Positions 8,101-17,200 of a stretch of DNA of 64,000 nt are shown in pieces (the stretch's first letter is position 1; each line of letters opens with the position of its first letter). The notes under the pieces were generated by a model that ran no database searches, was not told the origin of the DNA, and worked only from the letters and a program-made list of their open reading frames with translations. Source of the stretch: Tamlana flava (GTDB lineage: Bacteria > Bacteroidota > Bacteroidia > Flavobacteriales > Flavobacteriaceae); the NCBI RefSeq assembly GCF_041287255.1, contig NZ_JBGGTX010000004.1, forward strand, positions 62,001 through 126,000. Reading direction: 5' to 3'. A program made the translations under genes and the position numbers.

Positions 8101-9144
8101 TTGAACTATGTTAACGACCATGAGCTTTTCACGAAGCGATTCCAAGGACAGGGAGACATCCTTCCCGACCTTGAGTGGGATGTGAAGGCCTATTTTATAC
8201 TAGGGGGAACGATGCATGACGTTGCGATTACCTCTTGGGCAATTAAGGGCTGGTACGATTACATTCGGCCGATTTCGGCAATACGATACATGTGTGCGAA
8301 AGGGCAGTGTACCGATCCATTAGGGGCGCACTATGACCCATCGGGCATACCGTTGAAACCGGGCTATATTGAGATTATAGGGGCGGGCGACCCTTTGGCG
8401 GGCGAGAGCAACAAGAACGTTGGGAAGATAAAGCTGTATTCCTGGAAGGGGCATGACTATATTATAGACCCTGCTGTAGATGAGGCCGGTGTTGGTTGGA
8501 TATTGGCGGAGGACTGGTGGCCTTACCAACGCCCATCATTTGTAACGCCACCCTTTGCGGGATATGTATCGGGTCATTCCACCTATTCCCGGGCGGCCGC
8601 GGTGGTAATGAGTCTCCTTACGGGTGATGAGTACTTCCCAGGAGGTATGGGCGAGTTCGTGGCCAAGAAGAACGAGTTCCTGGTGTTCGAAGAAGGGCCT
8701 TCAATGGACGTGATACTCCAGTGGGCCACATACAGGGACGCATCGGATCAGTGTAGTTTGTCAAGGATTTGGGGCGGTATCCATCCGCCGCTGGATGACA
8801 TTCCAGGGCGTATCATCGGGGAGGAGATTGGCAAGGAGGCCTATGACTTTGGCGTAAGGTACTTCGAGGGACTAGAGTCACCAACGGAAATTAATGGTGC
8901 AGAGGTGAAGGTGTACCCGAACCCTGTTGGCAGGAGTTCGAAAGAATTGTTCTTGACTGGAACGACCTTAGAAGATGCCATCCACCTGTTCGACATGAAC
9001 GGCAGACTGCTGGAAGTGCTCTCAAGGGATTACAATCAGGGTAATAGGACTACTAAACTGTTATTGCCACCGGCTATGACAACCGGCATGTATCTTTTAA
9101 AGGTAAACAACCAGTCAAGGAAAGTGATTGTTGTTAGTAAATAA
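5122..9144 (+). CDS. Secreted FG-GAP/UnbV repeat protein fused to a vanadium-haloperoxidase-like PAP2 domain, T9SS substrate
   Basis: A 1340-residue protein starting at TTG, with a signal peptide ending near TINAQ. Residues about 30-420 are FG-GAP/VCBS repeats with DxDxDGDxD calcium loops; 425-515 is an ASPIC/UnbV domain; about 527-548 a Cys-bearing GCTNPNSCNYNPNA motif. About 640-1240 is a PAP2/vanadium-haloperoxidase-like domain keeping all three signatures: K1042-x6-R1049-P, S1150-G-H1152 and S1214-R1215-x5-H1221. A type A T9SS tail (VYPNP near 1262, ending KVIVVSK) closes it. Such enzymes oxidise halides or act as phosphatases; which is not decided here. G+C rises sharply from about base 6410 onward, as if the 3' two thirds came from elsewhere. 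Confidence 0.88.
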   Translation: MSKIIFRSYFSLFIVSLILACSNTINAQTFEHIESFAGLSSLEENNGVAIADYDQDGDLDIFVVAKALDADGVSNSKSRLFSNNNDGTFTDMTEISGLVNLYPYNSSIMESEALLGFKYGAFWGDYDNDGYPDLFMTHLYRLQLFHNERDGSFKKVAFEISSFGQGCANTDVTWFDYNNDGFLDIYLSEWEINCTGNRLYKNNGDGTFTNVSNLFPRGSVNKRSYQSIPFDFNNDGWMDLYVANDNYPNNLLINNEGGGFVEIAYELGMAHDRNDMGMAFGDYNNDGFFDLFITTIRYNVLYENNGDNTFVDKARALGVNSTDWAWDTNFSDFDLDRDEDLYIVNGFYSIYKNRYFENLLNQNELGFMDSSQKTGLGELTVSVGAGIFDYDNDGDLDIFLSNNDRPSYFYENKINDFTNPKEDLHWFKIKLEGTVSNRDAIGTKVSIRTTSGWLHRYFTGKGFLSQNLVPVHFGLGSDSEVLELKISWPSGIIDTYYDIPANKLIKSREGESFEIVDQAPSIKPYGCTNPNSCNYNPNAVVSTGACVYLQTSNITGKIRTLKNSIELYTYPLKDRNTLEWQVTGGQIVNTQGDDGIVVQWGTGETGKITLLESNGICSSEPLELVVTLLDEESSANEHSVARLWNETLLSLIRKDYARPTVHARNLFHTGIAMYDAWAIYDSKASPYLISNEVHGFQSGFQGFSTTEDISEARNKTISYAAYRLLSERFSQSPSPALSKSILDVAMAGLGYDTAYESIDYSSGDPRALGNYIAAEIIAYGLQDNSNEAGHYQNEYYEPVNQPLVLNNPDVNDITQIDPNRWQPLSFDTFIDQSGNVIEGKTPAFLSPEWGNVYPFSLTEEERTTYTRDGDVYQVYHDPGAPPTVSSDDYKWAFSMVSKWSSQLDPMDGVIWDISPKSIGNIKFDQLPSQFSDYKKFYKEAGGGDIGTGRPVNPYTQAPYDEQLVPRGDYARVLAEFWADGPDSETPPGHWFTILNYVNDHELFTKRFQGQGDILPDLEWDVKAYFILGGTMHDVAITSWAIKGWYDYIRPISAIRYMCAKGQCTDPLGAHYDPSGIPLKPGYIEIIGAGDPLAGESNKNVGKIKLYSWKGHDYIIDPAVDEAGVGWILAEDWWPYQRPSFVTPPFAGYVSGHSTYSRAAAVVMSLLTGDEYFPGGMGEFVAKKNEFLVFEEGPSMDVILQWATYRDASDQCSLSRIWGGIHPPLDDIPGRIIGEEIGKEAYDFGVRYFEGLESPTEINGAEVKVYPNPVGRSSKELFLTGTTLEDAIHLFDMNGRLLEVLSRDYNQGNRTTKLLLPPAMTTGMYLLKVNNQSRKVIVVSK

Positions 9145-9274
9145 TTGAAAATTGATTTTGATGTCTTTTTGAGGCTAATTTTTTTTTAATAGAATATTTT
9201 AACTGCTTCTTTTAAATTTTAAACCAGTATTATTTTATGGGTCAATTTAATTTTAAGGGTTGATTGAGATAAAT

Positions 9275-9334
9275 TAAAATGATACAATCAGTGGCGAGAA
9301 ATACTTTATCTTCACGAATATACACCTTGTAATT
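9275..9334 (-). pseudogene. Remnant of the araR 5' end
   Basis: Read on the minus strand, 20 codons match AraR residues 1-20 at 13 positions (including EDKVFLA and DCII). The ATG has become AAT and the rest of the gene is missing, with unrelated sequence beyond. It marks the edge of repeat copy B. Confidence 0.85.
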
Positions 9335-9458
9335 AATGGTTTTGGCGCATATTCAATATGTTATATTTACTAATTATTCAAATTTATTGTATAATTAATA
9401 AAAAAATTGTCAGTAAAGAAAAAAATTTGTCAATGTTAAATTTTTGTTATTTATTTAC

Positions 9459-9477
9459 AAATGTATATTTTACACTT
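9459..9477. promoter_or_regulatory. Candidate AraR operator 3 (susC promoter)
   Basis: AAATGT, seven bases (ATATTTT), then ACACTT: one mismatch to the palindrome. It lies 116 bases upstream of susC. Possible promoters are TTG 9487-9489 with CTTATTTG 9508-9515, or TATATTTT inside the operator; the sequence does not decide. Confidence 0.7.
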
Positions 9478-9592
9478 ATGATTTGATTGGCAGTCATTTT
9501 TTTTGGCCTTATTTGTGTAACCGATTGCACAATTTTGGTTTTTAAGGATTGATTGTGAATTTATTTTATTAACAACTAAAACAAAAACTAGT

Positions 9593-12500
9593 ATGATTAC
9601 AACTAAACTATTATTTAGCCACAAGTGTAATTGGCCGTCATCGAAATGGCTAATGACATTAGTGGCTGTGCTTGCTTGTATAGGTTTCGGCTTTGCCCAG
9701 CAAACAATTTCAGGTACTGTTACTTCTGAGATTGATGGCATTCCATTGCCAGGGGTAAACGTATTGCTTCTTGGAACATCTCAAGGAGTAGTAACAGACT
9801 TTAACGGTCAATATTCAATTAGCGCCTCCCCAAATGATGTACTTGAATTTTCATACCTAGGGTACATGACTAAAGACGTTACCGTTGGAAATTCAACTAC
9901 AATTAATGTTGCCTTAAGTGAAGATTTAACTTCATTGGATGAGGTCGTTGTTGTAGGGTATGGGACCCAAAAAAAATCTGATTTAACTGGTGCTGTAAGC
10001 TTGGTTGATACAGATGAGATGACCAAACAAGCGACAAACGATGTAGCACAAATGATGCAAGGTCGAGTTGCTGGTGTATCAGTTACTACTGATGGGCAGC
10101 CCGGTGCAAGCCCTAATATACGAATTAGAGGTATTGCCACTTTTGGCCAAGGTGCAAGTGCAGAACCTTTATTCGTTGTTGACGGGTTTACGATTACCGG
10201 AGGTATTAGAGACATTAACCCAAATGATATTGAGTCTATCCAAGTATTAAAAGATGCTACCGCTGGTGCTATTTATGGTAACAGGGCGGCAAACGGGGTG
10301 GTTATTATTACCACAAAGAGTGGTAGAAAAGGTAAAAAGTTCTCCATTGAACTCAATTCTTATTATGGTATCCAAAACATCACGCAAAAATTACCAGTTT
10401 TGGACAGGGCAGGTTATCAAATGATTAATGCTGAATTGTTGACCAATGCTGGTCAAGCCATTGTTCCTGGAAATGATCCAAATTCTCCACTTTTTGTTGA
10501 TGATGTTGATACCGATTGGCAAGATGCCGGTTATAAAGATGGGTATATTCAAAACCATAATATCAACTTTTCAGGAGGGTCTGATAAGACAAATTATTTT
10601 GTTTCCTTAGATTATTTGGATAACGAAGGAACTTTAGTTGGTTCTGGTCCAGATTACAAACGTTATTCAATGAGGGTTAATTCTGATACACAATTGGGCA
10701 GATTTAACTTTGGAGAGAACGTTTATATAATGCATTCAGATGAGAATCCACTATTTTTCACAACTACTATTGGTCTTCCTGGAGGTCGTCCAACCTTAGT
10801 TAATGACTTATTGCAAGCTGCCCCTACCATTCCTGTTTATGATCCTAATCGTGTTGGAGGTTTTGGTGGTGCCGATTCAACAATACACCAGTCAATTACC
10901 TTAAACGTTCCTGGTATTAATACTTTAATTGAAAACGAAACAAAAGTAAGTAGAATTTTAGCTAATTTTTATGCTGGTTATGAGTTGGTTGACGGTTTAA
11001 CCTTCAAAACCAGTTTGCAATATGATAAAAGTACTATAGAAGACCAATTGTTTGTGCCACAATACGATTTAGGTTACTTCTTCCCTGGCCCAACAGCGCA
11101 GTTGCAAGTTGGTAACAGAAACTCTAGCTCTTTCTTAATTGAAAATACCTTAAACTGGACCAAGCAATTTGGAAAGCATGACTTAAATGTTTTGGTAGGT
11201 CAAACTTATCAAAAAAATAACTTCAGAGAAGTTAGAGTTACTGGAGCAGGACTTGAAGAGCCTTACATTAAGAATCTTCAAAATGCAACAGCCTTTAGTG
11301 TAACAGATTTCTTAGGACCTAATTCTTTAAGTTCCTTATTAGGTAGGGTTAATTATACGTTTGATGATAAATATTTGCTAACTGCAAATATTAGACGTGA
11401 TGGGTCTTCAAAATTCAAAAAAGATTTACGTACCGAGTATTTCCCTTCTATTGGTTTAGGTTGGAAATTGCATAATGAATTTGAACTTCCTGATTTTATC
11501 AATGAATTAAAACTAAGAGGTGGTATAGGTGAAGTAGGTAACCAAGAGATTGGAGATTTCAGATACCAAGGAACCGTTAACCGAGGTATTCCTTATACAT
11601 TCGCTTATGGTGGCCGTGCAATTGGTGCTGCTGTTTCAGCTGTAATAGATAAGGATATTAAGTGGGAAACCCGTGTAACTAGAAGTGTTGGATTAGATGC
11701 TTCTTTTTGGAATGGGAAATTAGATTTAACTGCTGAATACTATTCAAATACATCTAACGACGTACTTACATCTGTTAGAATTCCATTTGCCGTAGGTTCA
11801 TTGCCGGCTGAGATATTCACCAATGCAGGTTCCTTAAGGAATTCAGGTATTGAGCTTTCTGCAGTTATTAGAAAACAATTTGGTGAATTTAATTTAGAAG
11901 TAGCACCTAATTTCTATACTGTGAAAAATGAAGTATTGGAAATAGGTGGTACAACTGGCATAATCAATGGAACTGGAGCAAGAACTGAAGTTGGACGGTC
12001 ATTAGGAGAACACTATGGTTGGGTTTATGATGGTATTTTCCAATCTGCCCAAGAAGTAGCTGATGCACCTTTCCAGACACCTGGTACTGCAGCAGGAGAT
12101 ATAAGATTCAAAGATCTTAATGGAGATAATGTTATTGATGATGACGACCGTGATTATTTAGGTAGTGGTTTACCAACATATTATTATGGACTAAACATTA
12201 CTGCCAACTACAAAAATTTCGACTTTACTATTTTTGGACAAGGTAGTGGCGGTAATTTGATAAATAGTAATTTATATCGTGGTTTAATGCCTACATCTGG
12301 TTACACAAACTGGCATGAGGATATTTTAAACCGCTGGACGCCTACTAACACCAATACAGATGTGCCACGTGTCGTGTTTTTAGACCCGAACAACAATGGT
12401 AGAGACTCAAATAGACCAGGATGGCTACAAAAAGGTGATTATTTTAGGATCAATACCATTTCTCTTGGATATACTTTACCTGATTCAGTGATATCTAAAT

Positions 12501-12670
12501 TGAGTTTATCTAAAGCTAGATTTTATGTAACTTTACAGAACGTCGCAGTGCTTTCCAAATACAAAGGTTATAATCCAGATTTCCAGGCAGGTATTTTAAA
12601 TCCAGGATTTGATTATGGAACCTTTCCAAGACCAATGACGTCAATGTTAGGTGTACAACTTAAATTTTAA
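9593..12670 (+). CDS. SusC/RagA-family TonB-dependent outer-membrane transporter
   Basis: A 1025-residue protein with a signal peptide ending near FGFAQQ, an N-terminal carboxypeptidase-regulatory-like domain (about 37-110, ISGTVTSEIDG and LPGVNVLL), a plug domain (about 120-240, with SIQVLKDATAGAIYGNRAANGVVIITTK) and a 22-strand beta-barrel to the C-terminal aromatic residue (GVQLKF). It imports oligosaccharides across the outer membrane with its SusD partner, powered by TonB. It is the first gene of the arabinan operon, 116 bases after an AraR operator and followed at once by susD. The cargo is inferred to be arabino-oligosaccharides from the enzymes downstream. Confidence 0.96.
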   Translation: MITTKLLFSHKCNWPSSKWLMTLVAVLACIGFGFAQQTISGTVTSEIDGIPLPGVNVLLLGTSQGVVTDFNGQYSISASPNDVLEFSYLGYMTKDVTVGNSTTINVALSEDLTSLDEVVVVGYGTQKKSDLTGAVSLVDTDEMTKQATNDVAQMMQGRVAGVSVTTDGQPGASPNIRIRGIATFGQGASAEPLFVVDGFTITGGIRDINPNDIESIQVLKDATAGAIYGNRAANGVVIITTKSGRKGKKFSIELNSYYGIQNITQKLPVLDRAGYQMINAELLTNAGQAIVPGNDPNSPLFVDDVDTDWQDAGYKDGYIQNHNINFSGGSDKTNYFVSLDYLDNEGTLVGSGPDYKRYSMRVNSDTQLGRFNFGENVYIMHSDENPLFFTTTIGLPGGRPTLVNDLLQAAPTIPVYDPNRVGGFGGADSTIHQSITLNVPGINTLIENETKVSRILANFYAGYELVDGLTFKTSLQYDKSTIEDQLFVPQYDLGYFFPGPTAQLQVGNRNSSSFLIENTLNWTKQFGKHDLNVLVGQTYQKNNFREVRVTGAGLEEPYIKNLQNATAFSVTDFLGPNSLSSLLGRVNYTFDDKYLLTANIRRDGSSKFKKDLRTEYFPSIGLGWKLHNEFELPDFINELKLRGGIGEVGNQEIGDFRYQGTVNRGIPYTFAYGGRAIGAAVSAVIDKDIKWETRVTRSVGLDASFWNGKLDLTAEYYSNTSNDVLTSVRIPFAVGSLPAEIFTNAGSLRNSGIELSAVIRKQFGEFNLEVAPNFYTVKNEVLEIGGTTGIINGTGARTEVGRSLGEHYGWVYDGIFQSAQEVADAPFQTPGTAAGDIRFKDLNGDNVIDDDDRDYLGSGLPTYYYGLNITANYKNFDFTIFGQGSGGNLINSNLYRGLMPTSGYTNWHEDILNRWTPTNTNTDVPRVVFLDPNNNGRDSNRPGWLQKGDYFRINTISLGYTLPDSVISKLSLSKARFYVTLQNVAVLSKYKGYNPDFQAGILNPGFDYGTFPRPMTSMLGVQLKF

Positions 12671-12671
12671 A

Positions 12672-14237
12672 ATGTTACGAAAAATGAAAAAATATAGAAC
12701 AAAAATAGTTTTACTTGTCTTTACTGCTACCATATTTTATGGGTGCGAAAAGGAATTGGAAATAGTAAACCCAAACCAATTGGCGGCAGAAGCCTATTAC
12801 ACCAATCAAGATCAAGCTATAGCCTCGGTTGACGCTGTATACAATGCTTTGATAATTGATGGCACTTACAATAGAATGACGCCTGCGGTTAATGATAGTA
12901 GAAGTGATGAAATTAGATCAAGAAGCCCTTGGCCATTTTTGTCACAAACAGCCAATTTTACCGTTCCTGCTACTGATGGGGCTGTAGGATGGTGTTACGA
13001 AGGTTATTACGTTTTAATTAATCGTGCTAATCAAGCCATTGAAAATGTTCCAAATGTTGAGGATGTTGAATCTGGTTTGAGAGATCGTTTAATGGGACAA
13101 GCTTATTTTTTAAGAGCATTGGCTTATTTTAACTTAACTAATATTTTTGATAATGTGCCGTTATTGTTAAGCGTGCCTAAATCTGGAGAGGAATTTTATC
13201 CATCAAATCAAGGTATTACACAGGCCGACATCTATGCTCAAGTAGAGGCTGATTTAACCGAAGCCATAGCTAAGCTACCAGTAAATTATAGCAGTGTAAA
13301 TGGTCCGGATACAGGTCAAGTTGGTCGTGCTACAAAAGGAGCTGCCCAGTCCTTAATGGGAAAACTTAAATTGTACCAAGGTTTACATGGCGAAGCAGCC
13401 CCTTATTTTAAGTCTGTTGTAGATTCTCAGGAATACGAACTGTCCGATAATTATGGAGGGTTGTTTTCACAAGATCCAAGTATAGAAGCTGCAAATCCAG
13501 GAAGAATATTTTGGGTTGAGTTTACACAAAGTCAAAATTCTGATTTAAACTGGGGTGGCGATCCTAACGTAAACTGGAGACAGTTTAGTGCCGTTGCGCC
13601 AACCTATTCTGGGGCAGATTTCTACGATTATTTTCCAACACAGTTTTTGGTTGATGAAATGTCTATGGAAAGAACTATTGATGATAAAATTGATCCTCGT
13701 TTTCCTGCTACTATTTTGTCATACCAGCCTGCAGAGGGCTTGACCCAAGCATATGGAAGAGATTACTTTTTAGATCAAAATCTATTCTACATTGCAAAAT
13801 ATACTTTGGCTAATGAGGGCGGTGATCCGTTTACTTGTGGTATTAACTATCATGTTATTCGCTTTGCAGATGTATTGTTAATGTATGCGGAGTGTTTGGC
13901 CAATACGGGTAATATTCCGTTAGCAGCAGCCCAAGTTCAACGTGTTAGAGATAGAGCGAATTTACCAGATAGAGAGGTTGAATTTGCTGGTTATTCGGTT
14001 AGCCAGTTTATGAATCAATTGGCTCATGAGCGTGTTACAGAGTTGGCCATTGAAGGTTCAAGATATCAAGATATTAAGCGTTGGGGATGGTTGGATGATG
14101 CCACTAAGTTGAATGAACTTAAAGCACACGATCCAGAGTTTAACACCTTTGTGCCTAATCGTAAATATCAACCGATAGTGCAAGAAGAGTTGGATCGTAA
14201 TCCTAACATGGATGGTAATGCCGCAAATCAAGGATAG
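12672..14237 (+). CDS. SusD/RagB-family surface glycan-binding lipoprotein
   Basis: About 521 residues. The ATG at 12672, one base after the susC stop, is preferred over an upstream GTG inside susC; ATG 12684 (MKKYRTK) is also possible. A lipobox ends at Cys in IFYGCEK, so it should be anchored at the outer membrane. The fold is SusD-like: N-terminal tetratricopeptide-like helices (AYYTNQDQAIASVDAVYNAL, MGQAYFLRALAYFNL) and the C-terminal family block with FADVLLMYAECLA and ERVTELAIEGSRYQDIKRWG. It caps the SusC barrel and captures glycan. The pair with the adjacent susC is diagnostic of a polysaccharide utilisation locus. Confidence 0.95.
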   Translation: MLRKMKKYRTKIVLLVFTATIFYGCEKELEIVNPNQLAAEAYYTNQDQAIASVDAVYNALIIDGTYNRMTPAVNDSRSDEIRSRSPWPFLSQTANFTVPATDGAVGWCYEGYYVLINRANQAIENVPNVEDVESGLRDRLMGQAYFLRALAYFNLTNIFDNVPLLLSVPKSGEEFYPSNQGITQADIYAQVEADLTEAIAKLPVNYSSVNGPDTGQVGRATKGAAQSLMGKLKLYQGLHGEAAPYFKSVVDSQEYELSDNYGGLFSQDPSIEAANPGRIFWVEFTQSQNSDLNWGGDPNVNWRQFSAVAPTYSGADFYDYFPTQFLVDEMSMERTIDDKIDPRFPATILSYQPAEGLTQAYGRDYFLDQNLFYIAKYTLANEGGDPFTCGINYHVIRFADVLLMYAECLANTGNIPLAAAQVQRVRDRANLPDREVEFAGYSVSQFMNQLAHERVTELAIEGSRYQDIKRWGWLDDATKLNELKAHDPEFNTFVPNRKYQPIVQEELDRNPNMDGNAANQG

Positions 14238-14277
14238 TTGAAATATAGTTTGAGTTAGTTTTTAAATAAATTGATGC

Positions 14278-17200
14278 TTGAAAGTTAAAAACAGTTTTAT
14301 TGTTTTTTTGGTTGTCATTCTGGCAACTGGATGTGCTAAAGAAAATACCCAAAATAAATTATTTGAACGTATTAGCGCTAACTATTCGGGCATCAATTTT
14401 CAAAATGAAATTACTACAAACGACTCCATTAACATCTTAACCTATGAGTACCTCTACAATGGTGGGGGTGTTGGAATAGGTGATTTTAATGGAGATGACC
14501 TGCCCGATGTTATTTTGTCTGGTAATTTAGTTAAGAGCAAAATTTATCTAAATAAAGGTGATTTACAGTTTGATGATATAACTGAAAGCTCTGGAATTAA
14601 TACTCATGGAAAATGGTGTACAGGGGTTAGTATAGTTGACATCAACCAAGATGGACTTGATGACATATATTTAAGTGTTGGTGGAATGGGGAACAAAAAT
14701 GAGTTCCCCAATCTGCTTTATATAAATAACGGTGATTTAACATTTACTGAATCTGCTTCAGAATATGGATTGGCCGACCAAGGAGAATCCATCCAATCTG
14801 TTTTTTTTGATTATGATTTGGATGGTGATCTGGATATGTACCTGCTCACTGGTGGAGGTTTTGAAAAATCAGCTATCAACATTAGGCCCATTTTAAAGGA
14901 TGGGCAAGGGCGAAACACAGACCGCATTTATAGAAATGATTTTAACGAAGCGCTTGGTCATCCTGTGTTTAGCAATGTGTCTTCTGAAGTTGGGGTAACC
15001 ATTGAAGGCTTTGGTTTGGGGGTATCGGTATTTGATGCCAACAACGATAAATGGCCAGATGTTTATGTTTCAAACGATTACCTTTCCCGCGATTTTCTTT
15101 ATATAAACCAGCAAGACGGCACCTTTAAGGAAGAAGCTTCAAATTACTTTGGGCATATCAGCCATTTCTCAATGGGTAACGACGTTGCCGATATAAATAA
15201 TGATGGCCTGCTGGATGTTTTAACCGTTGATATGCTTCCAGAAAATGTAAAAAGAAGGAAGTTGATGTCTGGTGGGCACTCTCATGATATTTTTAAAATA
15301 GCTTTGCAGTTTGGATATGGCCACCAACACATGCGCAATATGCTTCAGCGGAATAATGGAAATAAAACATTTAGCGAAATAGGCCAATTGTCTGGTATTG
15401 ATAAAACAGATTGGAGCTGGGCTCCCTTAATGGCTGATTTTGACAATGACGGTTTAAATGACATCTACATTACAAATGGTTTTGGAAAAGACATTACCGA
15501 TATGGATTTTGTTAAATATAGGCAAAGTAAGGTTTCGGCTTTTAGGGATGTAGAAGATCTTAAAAAGTCTGTAATAGATTGTTTATATGCCAGGCCAACA
15601 ATAAAAGTTGCCAATTATGCCTACAAAAACAAAGGAGATTTAACTTTTGAAAAAGTAACCGATCGCTGGGGTTTTAATGAAGAGTCAATTTCCAATGGGG
15701 CTGCTTATGCTGATTTAGATGCAGATGGGGATTTAGATTTGATTGTTAATAACATTAATCAGCCTGCTTTTGTTTATAGAAACACACTTCGTGAAAAGGA
15801 TACCCTGAATTCAAATTATTTAATGGTACAACTAAAAGGTAGCGTACAAAACAAAAAGGGAATAGGGGCTAAGGTTTCAATTTACCTTGGTGGGCAACAA
15901 AAGGTTTGGATTAATCAGCCTGTGAGAGGTTTTCAAAGTTCAGTAGGTACCATTCTTCATTTTGGTTTAAAAAACCAGAACAAGATTGATAGTTTAAAAG
16001 TGGAATGGCCAGATGGAAAAAATAATATATTCTTTGATTTAAAAAGTAACCAAAGGCTCAATGTTTCTTACGATAAGGCTGTTTTTCAAAAGAAAGTGCC
16101 TGCTTTTGTCGGTAATAGATATTTTGAAATTGACACGACCTTTCATCATAGCAGTAAAGACAAAAGTTATAACGATTTTGCTTCCCAATCTTTGCTCATG
16201 CAAAAGTACTCCAACCAAGGGCCGGGAATGGCTGTAGGAGACCTTAACGGTGATGGTTTAGAAGATGTTTTTGTCGGTGGAGCATATGGTTTTAATGCTG
16301 CGATACATTATCAAGAAAAAAATGGGGGTTTTAAAAAAGTTGAGTTAGAGAACACCGAATTTTTTGAGGACGAAGGTGCATTAATTTTTGACGCTGACGG
16401 AGATGGACTGAACGACCTTTATGTTGCGAGTGGTGGGTCTGAAAGGTATGCCGGGCATAATGCATATCAAGACCGTATTTATTATAACGTTAACAGCAAA
16501 TTAATATTAGGAGAGTTGCCGGAGATGTTTACAAGTACATCGACCGTTGTTGGAGGCGATTATGATAATGATGGTGATATTGATTTATTTGTGGGTGGAC
16601 GTTTAGTACCAGGAGCATACCCCATGCCACCGAAAAGCTATATTCTGGAAAATCAATCCGGAAAATTTATTAATGTAACAGATAAGGTTTGTCCAGTTCT
16701 CAATGATGCCGGAATGGTGACTTCTGCGGTTTGGACCGATTTTGATAACGATCTTAAATTAGATTTGGTTGTTGTTGGAGAATTTATGCCAATTACAATG
16801 TTAAAGGGTAATGGTGAACAATTAATAAACATAACTGAAAACTCTAACTTAGAGAATACTTCGGGGTTTTGGAACAGCATCCAATCAGGTGATTTTGATA
16901 ATGATGGTGACATTGACTTTGTGGCAGGTAACCTTGGGCTGAATTCAAATTTAAAGATTTTGGAAAACCATCCCATTAAATTGGATTATGCCGATTTTGA
17001 CAATAACGGTTCTGTTGACCCCATATTTTCAAAATATGAAGAAGGAAAATATTATCCAATTGCCTCTTTGGACCAGTTGATTGGGCAGTTGCCCATGATA
17101 AAAAAGAAATTCCTCTTCTACAATAGTTTTGCCAAATCTTCAACTCAAGATATCCTAGGTTTGTTTGGCTCCATAGAACATAACACCCTTGAAGCAAAAA

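Larger units (their letters stand above)
9275..9588. repeat. Direct repeat copy B: araR stub plus susC regulatory region
   Basis: The second copy of the segment at 4574-4889, in the same orientation and nearly the same length. It contains the araR stub, a well-conserved AraR operator and the leader up to the susC start. Because it joins an araR 5' end directly to susC, it probably preserves the original divergent araR-susC arrangement. The remaining bases between 9145 and 9274 are AT-rich and hold nothing I recognise. Confidence 0.88.

Noticed and set aside
7801..8145. A 114-codon minus-strand frame, and others at 7808-8080 and 8320-8529
   Set aside because: They lie wholly inside the haloperoxidase domain, whose catalytic motifs prove the plus strand. 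The higher G+C there lowers stop frequency.
9808..10215. A 135-codon minus-strand frame inside susC
   Set aside because: Overlaps the plug domain of a clear SusC protein and has no promoter or family match.
12651..12671. GTG start for susD inside the susC end
   Set aside because: The ATG at 12672 right after the susC stop gives a normal lipoprotein signal without the extra residues.
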